A DNA stretch of 64,000 bases from Lysinibacillus sp. FJAT-14745 (GTDB lineage Bacteria; Bacillota; Bacilli; Bacillales_A; Planococcaceae): the NCBI RefSeq assembly GCF_001275675.1, contig NZ_LITM01000008.1, forward strand, positions 96,393 to 160,392, in the 5' to 3' direction. Position 1 is the stretch's first letter; every line of letters begins with the position of its first letter. Under the pieces are notes generated by a model. It searched no databases. It saw only the letters and a program-made list of their open reading frames with translations, and had not been told where the DNA came from. Below are positions 9,487 to 19,692 of this stretch, one piece after another. The translations under genes were made by a program, and so were the position numbers.

Positions 9487-9660
9487 TTATCAATTATGCT
9501 TCGGCGTAATTGCATCCAGATTTTCGAGCTGCTCGAAAACTCCTCTTTAAATCTTTGACATCCGCCAAAGGCTTTATCTTGATTCAGCGGAATTTTACAC
9601 ACCCGCTGAATAAAATGCAAAACAAACATTTATCTCTCTAGAGGAGTGAGCTTTCTGCTA
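9487..9660. repeat. dispersed intergenic hairpin element, copy A
   Basis: This is one of four related intergenic segments in the window (also 35187-35343, 39311-39473, 43260-43352). It has the left module ATCAATTATGCTTCGGCGTA, the middle module GACATCCGCCAAAGGC, an imperfect stem formed by ATTCAGCGG and CCGCTGAAT, and a right module CTCTAGAGGAGTGAG. No gene is visible in it. Confidence 0.6.
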
Positions 9661-9672
9661 TACAAGATAAAA

Positions 9673-12600
9673 TCAAATGAATTCATCCATTTGGTATTTA
9701 TAATTTTTCATGCTATCGGATATTTTATTAGAAGCTATTAAATAGTCCCCAGCATCAAAAATATCTTCACTAAAATGTAAAAATTGCAGTCGACCGAAAC
9801 TATTTTTCTCTCTGTTATTAATCATTTTCTTCATAAACACCATAATATTATGACCTTCAAGTAAGTATGCTTTAATTCGATCAAGAACACGTTCTAAATC
9901 TTTCTCATCATAAATATACAAATGGATAGTTTTATTTGATTTTAATTCAATCTCTGGGCTTGCTTCCTCGATAAAGTCCTTAACAATAGCAGACCATTTC
10001 TCACTCCATTGTTTTTTTGAGAATGTTTTAGAAACCTGAATAGCGTTTTCTTTAATAAATTGCAGCTTTTCTGGATTACTTAATAACTCTTCTATTGCCT
10101 TTTTCAGCGCACTACTATTAGGCTCAATTAAAATACCATTAAAATCATTGATTACCAAGTCTGTTAATCCGCCAATTCTCGTTAATATTACGGCATTTCC
10201 AGAAGACATTGCCTCTAGACATGATAAACTAGTTCCCTCACTATGCAAAGTAGGTACTAATGATATGTCAGCAATTTCGTATGCTTTATGCATCTCAGAA
10301 GGATCTAGAGAATACCATTTAATTCTATCTTTCCATTTTTCTATCTTTTGTTCAACATGCTTTGTATCTTCTTCAAACCCTTTTCCAACAAAATGGAAGT
10401 CTACATAAGGGAATTTTGTAAGAACCTCATCAATAATATCTAATACCATATATAATCCACGAGCTCCGTATAATCTTCTTGGATAGGAGATTACTATTCT
10501 ATCACTCTCTTTTTTCACTGGTTTAAATATATTGGTATCAACATAGTTAGGTACATACTCCATAGTATTTCCTAGGTTAAAATCAATAGTTTGGAACCAG
10601 TTAGCGGTATTAGTATCTACAGATACCATTTTGTCAACTAAGGATGCCGATTCAATGATTCTTCTATCTTGTTCCCAGAAAGTCAAAGCTGATAGCCCGC
10701 TATTTTGCGGAGAATCCCATGCGATACCATGACTAATTCCTATACTAGGACTTGCTACATTTGGCCATGATTCAAAGAAAGCAGAATATACGTTTAATAA
10801 CGATACAGCATTTTCTTCATCATAAAATACCTTATTATAATTTCTTACATTTTCAACTGATAGCTCTGTTATTTTTTCTGTTCCACGCGCCAAGGATCTA
10901 ACTTCTATATTTTTGAATTTTCGTGTCCATGGGAATGTTCCATATTGATAAATAATTAATCTTCTATTTAATGAATTTACTACTTCGTTTAAATCAATTA
11001 AATATCTCTCTGCTCCACCTGAATAGAAGTTTTCTCCATCTAATCCTAAGAAAGTACCTGTCATAACTGATACATGATCTTCTATATTAAAGTTGGCATA
11101 AGCTTTTAAATTGCTTATATTCTCTAATACTTTTTGCTCTACAAGTTCAATACGGTTTTTCCATTGATGCTGAATAGCAAACTCTTCTGATGTCTGTTTT
11201 AATTTCTCCTTGTCAAGTAATAAAGCATCCTTAATGCTGTTTTCAAATTCCTCTAAATTATTTGCAATATATACACCATAATCGCTGGAGAATTTCTTCA
11301 TTTCATGTATACCTGTAGTAACTACTGGTAAACTTAATGCCCTATATTCAAAGTATTTTACTGGAGATACACAATCCGTTAAGTCATTAATTTTAAAAGG
11401 AACAATACCAACATCAAAAGCAGACGCATAGTTCACTAATTTATTGTAATCAACTTTGCCTATTAATCGAATATTATCAAGTTTTTTAAAATCAATATTC
11501 GCGCCAATATGTCCAATTATTACAAATAGCCAATCTTTATTTCTTTCTGCTAATTGATTAATTAAATCTACTTCAAACCACTCTTCTATTGCCCCAAAAT
11601 AACCGATTATTTTTCTATTTTTTATTCCTTGCAAAGTCGTACCTTTTTTACCTATTTCTTTTCCTTGAATAAAGTCCGCCAAATTACTAGCATTCGGTAA
11701 AATCACTGCATCTGCTCTTCGATTAACATATTTATATAATTTGTCAGCTGAATAAGTCACAATATCTGCCTGGTCAAGTGTCTGATAGTGTGCCTCTATT
11801 GTTTTTTCATCAGTATCCGCGAAGAATTCTAATTGATCTAATAAATCATACCAAAGCAATTTTTGTGGTAAAAAATCAATGAATGCTTTTTGGCCTTGCC
11901 AAGTACATAAAACAATACAGTACTTATTTCTAACAACAGATAATAATGCAGCATCATTATTTACAATAAATAAATTTTTCTCATATTCCTTTATAGTCAA
12001 TTCACCATCGAATGGTGCACAGAAAAAACAAAGGTATCCTTTTTTCGCAAATTCTCTTAAAAATTGCTGAGGTCGTTGCATCGGTTCCCAATGAACTGCC
12101 TTTGGATATATAACTATCCCTTTAAATTTTCTGTTTTTTAATATTCCTTTAATTTGTTTCGCGTACTCATCATTCTGTTGATTTAAATAGTCTTTATAGT
12201 ATGTATACTGCTGATTATACATAGACACAAAGCCGGAAACTCCTTCCTCAGTAGGGGTTGCCGGTGATACTATTAGATTATTATTCTTTTGTTCAATCAT
12301 CGTTATTAATTGATCTAAGGGATGCTCGATTTTGTTTGTTGTAACATAATTTGCTCTAGATAGTTTCTTATAAAACCATTTTATAAACTCTTTTTTCTCT
12401 TTGGTACTACCTTTTACAAAATGGAAATTTGTACGCTTTAGTAAATTTACTAATTTAAAATATTTTGATCCATGTAACTCATATATTTTCTGTGATAAAT
12501 TATTAAATAGTTGTTCATTTAACTGTAGCTGTTCATTCAGTTGCGATACTTGATGATCTTTTAAATTTAAATTTTCATAAATTCGTTGAAGTTCTTCTTC

Positions 12601-14034
12601 ACTCGGATAATTGAATAATTTCTTTATTTCCTCAATATAACCATTTTCTACCTTTTCTAATAATTTATTATTTGTATCCATTAATAAATTTAATTTATTT
12701 TCTAATTCATTCTTGTTCGAAGCAGATTCATGTAGACTTTGTCTAGTCATTGCTAATTCAATAGACTGCGTTTGTTTTTCTTCTCTAACTCTGCTTAACT
12801 CAGCAAGTAAAGACATTACTACTTTATCTTCTTTATTTACATCAAATAAATCTAAGAAGTATACAATATTTTGCGGTAATAAAATATTTTGATCTAATAA
12901 ATTGTTACATATGTTTATGAAGTAATTAGACCATTTATTTTCTGATACTTCATCTTTAATATTTACCTTATCTAAATAAGCATATTCCCTTTTTAATAAT
13001 TGTGTACTTCTATTTTCTAAGGCCCACTGCTGTAAAAAATACTTGTCTGCACTTTTATCTAAAGCAAAGATCTCTTGTAGAATGTTTTCATATGTAGCTG
13101 TATTACTGTTTCTGCCAGAGAAATTTGAATTAGCAAGATGCTCTACATTATCTTGAGAAACGAAGCCTTTAATGCCATCATATCCTAGTAACAGAATAGG
13201 TCTATTTTGTGCCATTGTTTCTATTACAACACGCCCCATACCACAAACAAAGTATGAGTTTTCAATATAATCATTTACTTTCTCGCTATATCCAGCCATG
13301 CTTATATTAGTATCATTTTTGATAAACTCTTGTATATCTTCGTAAGATTCTCCATCCCCAACAATAATTAAAGATTTATTCATACCTTTTCCACTATTTT
13401 CACATTCTCTATAAAACTTTATAAATTCATAAATCCCTTGAACTTTATCTCTATCCAATCTAGAAATCAAACATATATTATTACTTTCATTATGGTGAAC
13501 ATTTAGTGTGTCACTTACTTCGATTACATTAGGTAATATAGTTATCTTTAAGTCTTTATTAGAATGTTTTATTAATTGCTTAGTCTCTTCTGAAACAGAA
13601 TAAATCTTGTTTGCAAATGGTAGTACAACATCAAACATTAAATTTCTATAAACTTCTCCGTACCCCAAACTAAAATTTAATGGTCCATGTGCAGTATAGG
13701 AATAAGGTATATTTAAATCATTAGCAATTGCTGCTGTTACAATAGCTGTTACATACGGATGTATTTGAATATAGTTAATCTCATTTTTAATTATAAAATC
13801 TTTCAAGATATCATAATGATTTAATAAATCATTACCAATCGTACTAGAGAAGTTTTCTATAAGGAGACTTTTAGTTATATATTCATCAATTAAATTTGTA
13901 TTTGAACTACTTGAAGTTGCTAAAAATATTTCACTCCCAATTTCCTTTAAAACTTTACAATGTGATAATATATGAGTTTCAAGCCCCCCCAAGGAAAAAT
14001 TCTCTGTCACAATTAATATATTTTTCTTGGTCAT
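9673..14034 (-). CDS. giant three-module glycosyltransferase
   Basis: A 1453-residue protein that carries three glycosyltransferase modules. Residues 1-360 are a GT4-like domain (NFSLGGLETHILSH at the start; MGRVVIETMAQNRPILLLG donor loop). Residues about 400-545 are a Leu/Glu/Gln-rich coiled coil. Residues about 635-990 are a TuaH-like module (AVHWEPMQRPQQFL, SPVKYFEYRALSLPVVTT) related to the neighbouring gene at 8.1-9.4 kb. Residues about 1000-1400 are a second GT4 domain (YSGGAERYLIDLNE; SEGTSLSCLEAMSSGNAVI with the EX7E-type loop). Such fusions are known for enzymes that assemble repeat units of surface glycans; the specificity here is unknown. The ribosome-binding site is weak. It lies 49 bp after the ABC ATPase gene. 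Confidence 0.85.
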   Translation of the reverse strand: MTKKNILIVTENFSLGGLETHILSHCKVLKEIGSEIFLATSSSSNTNLIDEYITKSLLIENFSSTIGNDLLNHYDILKDFIIKNEINYIQIHPYVTAIVTAAIANDLNIPYSYTAHGPLNFSLGYGEVYRNLMFDVVLPFANKIYSVSEETKQLIKHSNKDLKITILPNVIEVSDTLNVHHNESNNICLISRLDRDKVQGIYEFIKFYRECENSGKGMNKSLIIVGDGESYEDIQEFIKNDTNISMAGYSEKVNDYIENSYFVCGMGRVVIETMAQNRPILLLGYDGIKGFVSQDNVEHLANSNFSGRNSNTATYENILQEIFALDKSADKYFLQQWALENRSTQLLKREYAYLDKVNIKDEVSENKWSNYFINICNNLLDQNILLPQNIVYFLDLFDVNKEDKVVMSLLAELSRVREEKQTQSIELAMTRQSLHESASNKNELENKLNLLMDTNNKLLEKVENGYIEEIKKLFNYPSEEELQRIYENLNLKDHQVSQLNEQLQLNEQLFNNLSQKIYELHGSKYFKLVNLLKRTNFHFVKGSTKEKKEFIKWFYKKLSRANYVTTNKIEHPLDQLITMIEQKNNNLIVSPATPTEEGVSGFVSMYNQQYTYYKDYLNQQNDEYAKQIKGILKNRKFKGIVIYPKAVHWEPMQRPQQFLREFAKKGYLCFFCAPFDGELTIKEYEKNLFIVNNDAALLSVVRNKYCIVLCTWQGQKAFIDFLPQKLLWYDLLDQLEFFADTDEKTIEAHYQTLDQADIVTYSADKLYKYVNRRADAVILPNASNLADFIQGKEIGKKGTTLQGIKNRKIIGYFGAIEEWFEVDLINQLAERNKDWLFVIIGHIGANIDFKKLDNIRLIGKVDYNKLVNYASAFDVGIVPFKINDLTDCVSPVKYFEYRALSLPVVTTGIHEMKKFSSDYGVYIANNLEEFENSIKDALLLDKEKLKQTSEEFAIQHQWKNRIELVEQKVLENISNLKAYANFNIEDHVSVMTGTFLGLDGENFYSGGAERYLIDLNEVVNSLNRRLIIYQYGTFPWTRKFKNIEVRSLARGTEKITELSVENVRNYNKVFYDEENAVSLLNVYSAFFESWPNVASPSIGISHGIAWDSPQNSGLSALTFWEQDRRIIESASLVDKMVSVDTNTANWFQTIDFNLGNTMEYVPNYVDTNIFKPVKKESDRIVISYPRRLYGARGLYMVLDIIDEVLTKFPYVDFHFVGKGFEEDTKHVEQKIEKWKDRIKWYSLDPSEMHKAYEIADISLVPTLHSEGTSLSCLEAMSSGNAVILTRIGGLTDLVINDFNGILIEPNSSALKKAIEELLSNPEKLQFIKENAIQVSKTFSKKQWSEKWSAIVKDFIEEASPEIELKSNKTIHLYIYDEKDLERVLDRIKAYLLEGHNIMVFMKKMINNREKNSFGRLQFLHFSEDIFDAGDYLIASNKISDSMKNYKYQMDEFI

Positions 14035-14083
14035 TTTGCATACACACTTTCTATAATTTGTTTAATGTTAAACTTAATTACAG

Positions 14084-15367
14084 CTATACTTCGTTTATTG
14101 TTATGCTACTATTTAAATTCGCAATACCCGTCCCATTGATCGGTATTTCTTCCACTTTAAACAATAGATAATCAGATAATTTATCGAAGTAGATCATATC
14201 ATTTTTTCCATCCTCTTTAGCTATTGCTACAGATATATGATATGTTCCAGATGTTAAACGTACCTTTTGATCAAATGAAATTGTATATTGTTTGTTTTTC
14301 TTAAAATCTATTTTCAAATTATGATATGACGTACTAGTACCATAAACCTCTATACCTTGTGTTGTTTTAATTCTGAGACCAATTAATACATCTTGCACAT
14401 CTATGGAAGTATGAACAGTTAAAACAATTTTACTTGGTTCACCTGTATTAAACACATATACCTCTTCATCAACTTCATTTAACATCTTTACATCTTCAAT
14501 AAATACATCTCTTTCAGGTTTTCTATAAGATTTCTGTAATGTATCTCCACCATCACTAATTACATTTTTTTCTGCACTTTCTTTTTCAGTATTTAAAGCC
14601 TGATAATGTGCATTTTCTTGAGAATATAAAAGCATATGGTATTGATCGATAATTTCCTTAGGCTCTCCCTCAGCTATCAAATTAGAGTTATCTAATAGAT
14701 ATGCATAATCACATAATTGTTCAACAACCCTCATGGAATGAGAAACAAAGAGAATAGTACAACCTTTTTCCTTTAAATCTTCTAAATAGTTATAGCATTT
14801 TCTTTGGAACTTCTCATCTCCAACGGACAATGCCTCATCAATTATCATGATATCTGGATCAACAAAGGCAGCTACTGAAAATGCTAGCCTTACAAACATA
14901 CCACTTGAATATGTTTTTACAGGGCGATCTATAAATTCCCCGATTTCTGAAAACTCAAGTATAGAATCAAATTTCTCATCAATCTCTTTTCTGCCTAATC
15001 CTAAAATAGCACCATTTAAATATACATTCTCACGCCCTGTAAATTCTGGGTTAAATCCCGCTCCAAGCTCTAAAAGTGCAGAAATTCTTCCATTTATATT
15101 TACGTTTCCTAATGTCGGGTTTAGAGTACCAGTGATTATTTGTAATAGTGTACTTTTTCCAGATCCATTTCTTCCTACTATACCAACTGTCGCACCTTTT
15201 GGAATTTCTAAACTAACATTGTTTAGTGCTCTAAATTTACTTACTTTATTTTCATAAGACTTCGGTGCTAAGTTAAATAAAATTTTATGAATAGGCTTTT
15301 GATATATCTTGTATTCCTTGGTAACATTTTCAACTTTTATTACGATATCTTTATTGTTAAATGACAT
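14084..15367 (-). CDS. polysaccharide ABC transporter ATPase with Wzt-type C-terminal domain (TagH/Wzt-like)
   Basis: ATP-binding subunit of a glycan exporter. Walker A GRNGSGKS is at residues 65-72, the LELGAGFNPEFTGREN segment of O-polysaccharide exporters follows, the signature is YSSGM and Walker B is IMIIDE at 173-178. About 165 C-terminal residues form a beta-rich domain like that of Wzt, which binds the end of the glycan and selects finished chains. I chose the ATG at 15365-15367 (GAGGG 7-8 nt upstream) over a TTG two codons earlier. It overlaps the permease gene by 11 bp. Presence of the Wzt domain suggests that a long, end-capped glycan is exported rather than simple teichoic acid. 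Confidence 0.88.
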   Translation of the reverse strand: MSFNNKDIVIKVENVTKEYKIYQKPIHKILFNLAPKSYENKVSKFRALNNVSLEIPKGATVGIVGRNGSGKSTLLQIITGTLNPTLGNVNINGRISALLELGAGFNPEFTGRENVYLNGAILGLGRKEIDEKFDSILEFSEIGEFIDRPVKTYSSGMFVRLAFSVAAFVDPDIMIIDEALSVGDEKFQRKCYNYLEDLKEKGCTILFVSHSMRVVEQLCDYAYLLDNSNLIAEGEPKEIIDQYHMLLYSQENAHYQALNTEKESAEKNVISDGGDTLQKSYRKPERDVFIEDVKMLNEVDEEVYVFNTGEPSKIVLTVHTSIDVQDVLIGLRIKTTQGIEVYGTSTSYHNLKIDFKKNKQYTISFDQKVRLTSGTYHISVAIAKEDGKNDMIYFDKLSDYLLFKVEEIPINGTGIANLNSSITINEV

Positions 15368-16151
15368 CTGCAAACCCTCGCTTTAGCTTACGGAATAACC
15401 AAATACTTAATAGCATAAAAATGTATCCGGATAATGTGAATATTAAAAATGAACCCCAGTTAGGAAATTCGCCAGCAAATATAGCTTTCCTATACCCTTC
15501 TACCACATAAGTTAGTGGGTTTAAATTCATTATCGGATGCATAAACTCAGGTACAAGCGAAATAGGGTAAAAAATAGGTGTCACATAAAACAGAATATTT
15601 AATAGTACTCCCACTGTATAAGCCAAATCACGAATATATACACCAATAGATGCAACAATATAAGCAAAACCTAAAGAGAATAAGCTTATTGGAAGTAAAT
15701 AAATTAACGATATAAATACCCACATGAAATTCCAGTCTGAAACAAATATCGCAATCCCTACTACTAATACCACTATATTAAAGAATGCATTAATTAACGA
15801 AGATAATAATGTAGTTAGTGGAAGAATATCTAATGGGAAAATCACTTTTTTTACATAATTCACATTGGAAAGAATAATTGTAGTTGATCTACTAACTGTT
15901 TCATTGAAAATATTATAAATTATTAGCCCTGAGAAAATAATCATCGCAAATTCAAATTTGTTATCACTTTGCTCAATTCCCCACCTAGCCTTAAAGACTA
16001 CAGAAAATATAAAAGTATATACCGCTAACATTACTAGCGGCGTAATAAAAGACCAAATTCCCCCAAGGAAGGATCCCTTATATTTAAGTTCAAATTCTCT
16101 CTTTGTTAACTGCTTAATTAAGTTTCGATGTTCTCTAATTAAGTTCAACAA
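15357..16151 (-). CDS. ABC-2 type polysaccharide exporter permease (TagG/Wzm-like)
   Basis: Integral membrane subunit of 264 residues with about six hydrophobic segments (roughly 35-60, 70-95, 110-140, 145-170, 180-200, 232-255). The start LTKREFELKYKGSFLGGIWS and the PLTYVVEGYRKAIF segment near the C-terminus are typical of the TagG/Wzm/KpsM family. It begins with TTG, with GGGAGA 7 nt upstream, and overlaps the ATPase gene with which it forms the exporter of an undecaprenyl-linked glycan across the cytoplasmic membrane. Confidence 0.9.
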   Translation of the reverse strand: MLNLIREHRNLIKQLTKREFELKYKGSFLGGIWSFITPLVMLAVYTFIFSVVFKARWGIEQSDNKFEFAMIIFSGLIIYNIFNETVSRSTTIILSNVNYVKKVIFPLDILPLTTLLSSLINAFFNIVVLVVGIAIFVSDWNFMWVFISLIYLLPISLFSLGFAYIVASIGVYIRDLAYTVGVLLNILFYVTPIFYPISLVPEFMHPIMNLNPLTYVVEGYRKAIFAGEFPNWGSFLIFTLSGYIFMLLSIWLFRKLKRGFADVI

Positions 16152-16213
16152 TATATACTCTCCCTTTCATTACAATCAAAAATAATAGCATTCGAATGTT
16201 TGTAGGGAGATTC

Positions 16214-18040
16214 CTAATTACTTACCATTCTAGCTGTATTTTTAGATTCTACATTATTTAAAATTGTTTGAAGAAGCCGTTCAAGTTCTTCTTCACAATA
16301 TATCAAGTTATTCTGTAATTTATTTCTAATCTCACTAATATACTGTTCATTAGTAAAAGCATTAATTTTTGGATGTACTTTACTATACTTTTCTTCAAAT
16401 TCATAAAATAATTCTTCGTGTAGTTTTTCCCCCTCACGAATGCCTGTATAAGTTATTTCAATTTCATCCTCGGAAAACCCTGATAAATTTATTAGTTGCT
16501 TTGCTAAATCAACAATTTTTACGGGTTCCCCCATATCTAGTACGAAAGTTTCTCCACCTTTTGAAGAACTTGCAGCTTGAATTACCAATTGGGCAGCTTC
16601 AGGGATTGTCATAAAGTAGCGCGACATTTCAGGGTGTGTTACCGTAACAGGACCACCATTTCTGATTTGCTCTTTAAACAATGGAACAACGCTACCACTA
16701 CTACCAAGTACATTTCCAAAACGTACAGATGAATAATTCGTAAAGCTATTATTGTTTTTTTCATTCACAATTAACTCAGCAATTCTTTTCGACATCCCCA
16801 TAATATTTGAAGGACTAACAGCTTTATCAGTTGAAATTAATACAAAACTGCTTACACTTACTTTATCTGCAGCATCTATTACATTTTTTGTACCAAGAAT
16901 ATTTGTTGATACAGCTGAATGAATATTTTCTTCCATTAAAGGTACGTGTTTATATGCTGCAGCATGGAAAATAATATTTGGCTGATGTTTTTCCATCATC
17001 AACTGCACTCGTTCGCGATTTTCCACACTAAAAATTTCTGCTTTAAGTTGAGTACATCCTTTTATTTTTTCCATTTCACGCAAAATTTGATAAATATTAT
17101 ACTCGCTATGATCTAACAGGATGAGTATACTTGGTTCGTATTTTATAATTTGTCTACAAAGTTCAGAACCTATTGATCCACCAGCACCTGTAACTAGGAT
17201 TTTTTTCCCTTTTATTTTTTTAGAAATAGAGTCATTATCTAATACAACTGAATCTCTTCCAAGTAAGTCTTCAATAGATACATTTCTAAACTTACTATAA
17301 CTTAATTTTCCAGTTGCGAACTCACTATATTTCGGTATAATTTGGACATCTTCACACACTCTTTTAGATTTTTGAATGATTTTCTGTAGTTGCTCTCCCT
17401 TAAGGCTGGGTATTGCGATGATAATATGTTTAATATTATAATGCTCAACAACTGATTCTAACTCCCTTAAATCCCCAACTACCGGTATACCATTTATCTC
17501 TAAATTTTTTAATTTAGGATTATCGTCTAAAAAAACAACTGGATTTAAGATGCTGTCTATTTTCTGTAATTCTATTGAAATACTTCTACCTGAAACTCCG
17601 GCTCCTAATATAAGAGTAGCCTTCCTCTTTAAAGGACTTTTAAGAATTGCATCATCTTTCCTTAATTGCAGATATCTCCAAAGCATTCTAATTCCACACA
17701 AGAATACAAGATGTAAAATTAACGTTAAAAAAAGTCCTCTTTCATATAAATCTCTAAAGATAATGAGCTGTGATGCAGCAGTTATTAATATTGATAATAT
17801 TATCACTTTACATAGACTAATTAATTCATCTATATTTGCATACTTCCAAATTCTTTGATATAAGTGGAAATAGAAGCATAGCGCATGGTGGCTTATTAAT
17901 AATATAATAGAACTCAATCCTAGCATCCAATCGATAACAGGATTAAATGGATTTAAGAAAAAATGAGCTAAAAAAATAGAAACTAAAACAATAAAAGAGT
18001 CAATGGTTAATAATGAAACCATCCTAAACCTGTAATTCAA
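16214..18040 (-). CDS. membrane-bound UDP-GlcNAc 4,6-dehydratase (CapD/WbpM/PglF family)
   Basis: Four hydrophobic segments (about 10-30, 40-60, 78-97, 103-120) are followed by a Rossmann-like domain (LGAGVSGRS at 146-152) and the catalytic SDR domain with GAGGSIG at 285-291. The catalytic region reads STDKA (403-407) and MGMSK (414-418): a methionine stands where most SDRs have the catalytic tyrosine, as in WbpM and other large inverting or retaining 4,6-dehydratases. The expected product is UDP-4-keto-6-deoxy-HexNAc, the precursor of QuiNAc, FucNAc or bacillosamine-type sugars. Translation starts at TTG (18038-18040), supported by GAGGTGA 6 nt upstream. At 608 residues it is full length. 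Confidence 0.9.
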   Translation of the reverse strand: MNYRFRMVSLLTIDSFIVLVSIFLAHFFLNPFNPVIDWMLGLSSIILLISHHALCFYFHLYQRIWKYANIDELISLCKVIILSILITAASQLIIFRDLYERGLFLTLILHLVFLCGIRMLWRYLQLRKDDAILKSPLKRKATLILGAGVSGRSISIELQKIDSILNPVVFLDDNPKLKNLEINGIPVVGDLRELESVVEHYNIKHIIIAIPSLKGEQLQKIIQKSKRVCEDVQIIPKYSEFATGKLSYSKFRNVSIEDLLGRDSVVLDNDSISKKIKGKKILVTGAGGSIGSELCRQIIKYEPSILILLDHSEYNIYQILREMEKIKGCTQLKAEIFSVENRERVQLMMEKHQPNIIFHAAAYKHVPLMEENIHSAVSTNILGTKNVIDAADKVSVSSFVLISTDKAVSPSNIMGMSKRIAELIVNEKNNNSFTNYSSVRFGNVLGSSGSVVPLFKEQIRNGGPVTVTHPEMSRYFMTIPEAAQLVIQAASSSKGGETFVLDMGEPVKIVDLAKQLINLSGFSEDEIEITYTGIREGEKLHEELFYEFEEKYSKVHPKINAFTNEQYISEIRNKLQNNLIYCEEELERLLQTILNNVESKNTARMVSN

Positions 18041-18122
18041 TTATGTTCACCTCATTAGATGACAAAATATAGTTAAAATAATTACAGCTCTAGTTTTAAA
18101 GAGCTGCAACCAAATTGTTTAA

Positions 18123-19676
18123 TCAATTGTCCACCTTTTTTTCATTGTTAAAGGTCATAGCAATCAATATACCTCCTAAAGTCCACATGACTGAGGAAAC
18201 TCCAGGTAAACTGTCATTAAATAATGCTTGGAATAAATATGCGGCCCATGCTACCCCTATTACCCAAATAGTAGAATTATTATTTTGGAGTGCAACCTTT
18301 AAAGAACTAGATAAGGACATGATTAATAAAATTACAAAAATTAACAATCCGATAATTCCCGTTCCATATCCCCATCCCACATACATGCTATGAGTTTTAT
18401 CAGTAAGGGTCTTTTCATCCCATATACCAGCACGTGCGTCAATGTTAAAATGTGGAAAGTTATACATAAAGGTATCTAAGCCATAGCCAATGAAAGGTCT
18501 TTCTTTAACTAACTCAAATGCTTTTCCCCAAATATACACACGTCCAGTACCTGCGCTTACACCTCTCTCAGGTAATACAGGGAGCTCAAACTTATCTTTA
18601 GCATAAGCTTTCGTCATAAGATTAAATTCAACATTGCTCTTTATACCTGTAGTTGGTATTGATTCTTCATCTTCGTAAGGATTTGATTTAACAACAAAAC
18701 CAATTGACTCTGTCCAAACTCGAGCATCTTTACTTGCTAACACATGAAAAACAGGTGCAGACAATACTAAAAATGCTGCTATCATTGCAAAGCTTTGCTT
18801 TTTCTTTTCAGCTCTAAACGCGATAAACAGTATAACAAGTGACATTACACAAACTGTTAAAAAACCACTTGTTGAAATAGACATCAGCATTACAGCTATA
18901 GACATCACAGCAACAACTAAATGTCCAATAGCACGTCCAATATGTTTCTCTAAAATGGCAGCTGTTAAGAACATCACTGTCATTATTGCAAACATTCCAC
19001 TCATATAGTTCCATTGGTTCAATGTACCTACCAAAGTCGAGCCTTCACCAATGTTTGCGCCTTCAGGTAAAAACGACATTACTATTTTCTTTACCGCTGC
19101 CTTTTGCAATAGATCATTTCCATAAAAGTTCATTGCAATAATTATTAAGTTAATAATTACAAAAGGGTATAAAGAATATAAAATGTAGTTTAATACTTTC
19201 TTAGGATAATCAATATTCATTGCAATAAAAAATAATGCTAAATAACAAATCCAGCTAATTGCACCATCCGCAAGATTATACAGACCATGTAATGCAATAG
19301 AAATGTTCGGAGAAAAGATAGTTGATAGAACAATCGCTACTGCGCATGCACCTACAGCATAGTTCAATTTAGTTTTGCGAATTTCACCATTCATAAATAA
19401 TATTTTCGCCAAAAACAATAGACTAGCTAGGAAAGTAATTACTAATAAAACTAACGCCTTATACTGTGTAAATAAATCACCTTTTACACCACTTGATAAG
19501 TTTTCTATATTAGAAATAAGAGGAGATTGTACCTCTGTTACGCTTGCCATAACGATTAATGGTATAAAGCCAATAGCAATAAGAAGTAACCTGAAAATCC
19601 ATTTGTCTGCGGATTTTTGTGATTTTAAATCTTCTTCTAAATCACGATAAGTTACTTTTTCGTAGAACTTACTCAT
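18123..19676 (-). CDS. O-antigen ligase / polymerase-like membrane protein
   Basis: Polytopic protein of 517 residues with about 10-12 hydrophobic segments. A large extracytoplasmic loop (residues about 300-400) is followed by AFELVKERPFIGYGLDTF and HSMYVGWGYGTGIIGLLIF, the pattern of the Wzy_C/O-antigen ligase family. In S-layer glycosylation clusters of Paenibacillus and Geobacillus such proteins act as oligosaccharyl transferases that move the glycan from lipid to the S-layer protein; here this is an inference from the neighbouring exporter and S-layer genes. I chose the ATG at 19674-19676 because GGAAGGA lies 8 nt upstream; an earlier TTG would overlap the upstream gene. The TPR gene ends 16 bp upstream. 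Confidence 0.85.
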   Translation of the reverse strand: MSKFYEKVTYRDLEEDLKSQKSADKWIFRLLLIAIGFIPLIVMASVTEVQSPLISNIENLSSGVKGDLFTQYKALVLLVITFLASLLFLAKILFMNGEIRKTKLNYAVGACAVAIVLSTIFSPNISIALHGLYNLADGAISWICYLALFFIAMNIDYPKKVLNYILYSLYPFVIINLIIIAMNFYGNDLLQKAAVKKIVMSFLPEGANIGEGSTLVGTLNQWNYMSGMFAIMTVMFLTAAILEKHIGRAIGHLVVAVMSIAVMLMSISTSGFLTVCVMSLVILFIAFRAEKKKQSFAMIAAFLVLSAPVFHVLASKDARVWTESIGFVVKSNPYEDEESIPTTGIKSNVEFNLMTKAYAKDKFELPVLPERGVSAGTGRVYIWGKAFELVKERPFIGYGLDTFMYNFPHFNIDARAGIWDEKTLTDKTHSMYVGWGYGTGIIGLLIFVILLIMSLSSSLKVALQNNNSTIWVIGVAWAAYLFQALFNDSLPGVSSVMWTLGGILIAMTFNNEKKVDN

Positions 19677-19692
19677 TTCTTTAGTCCTTCCT

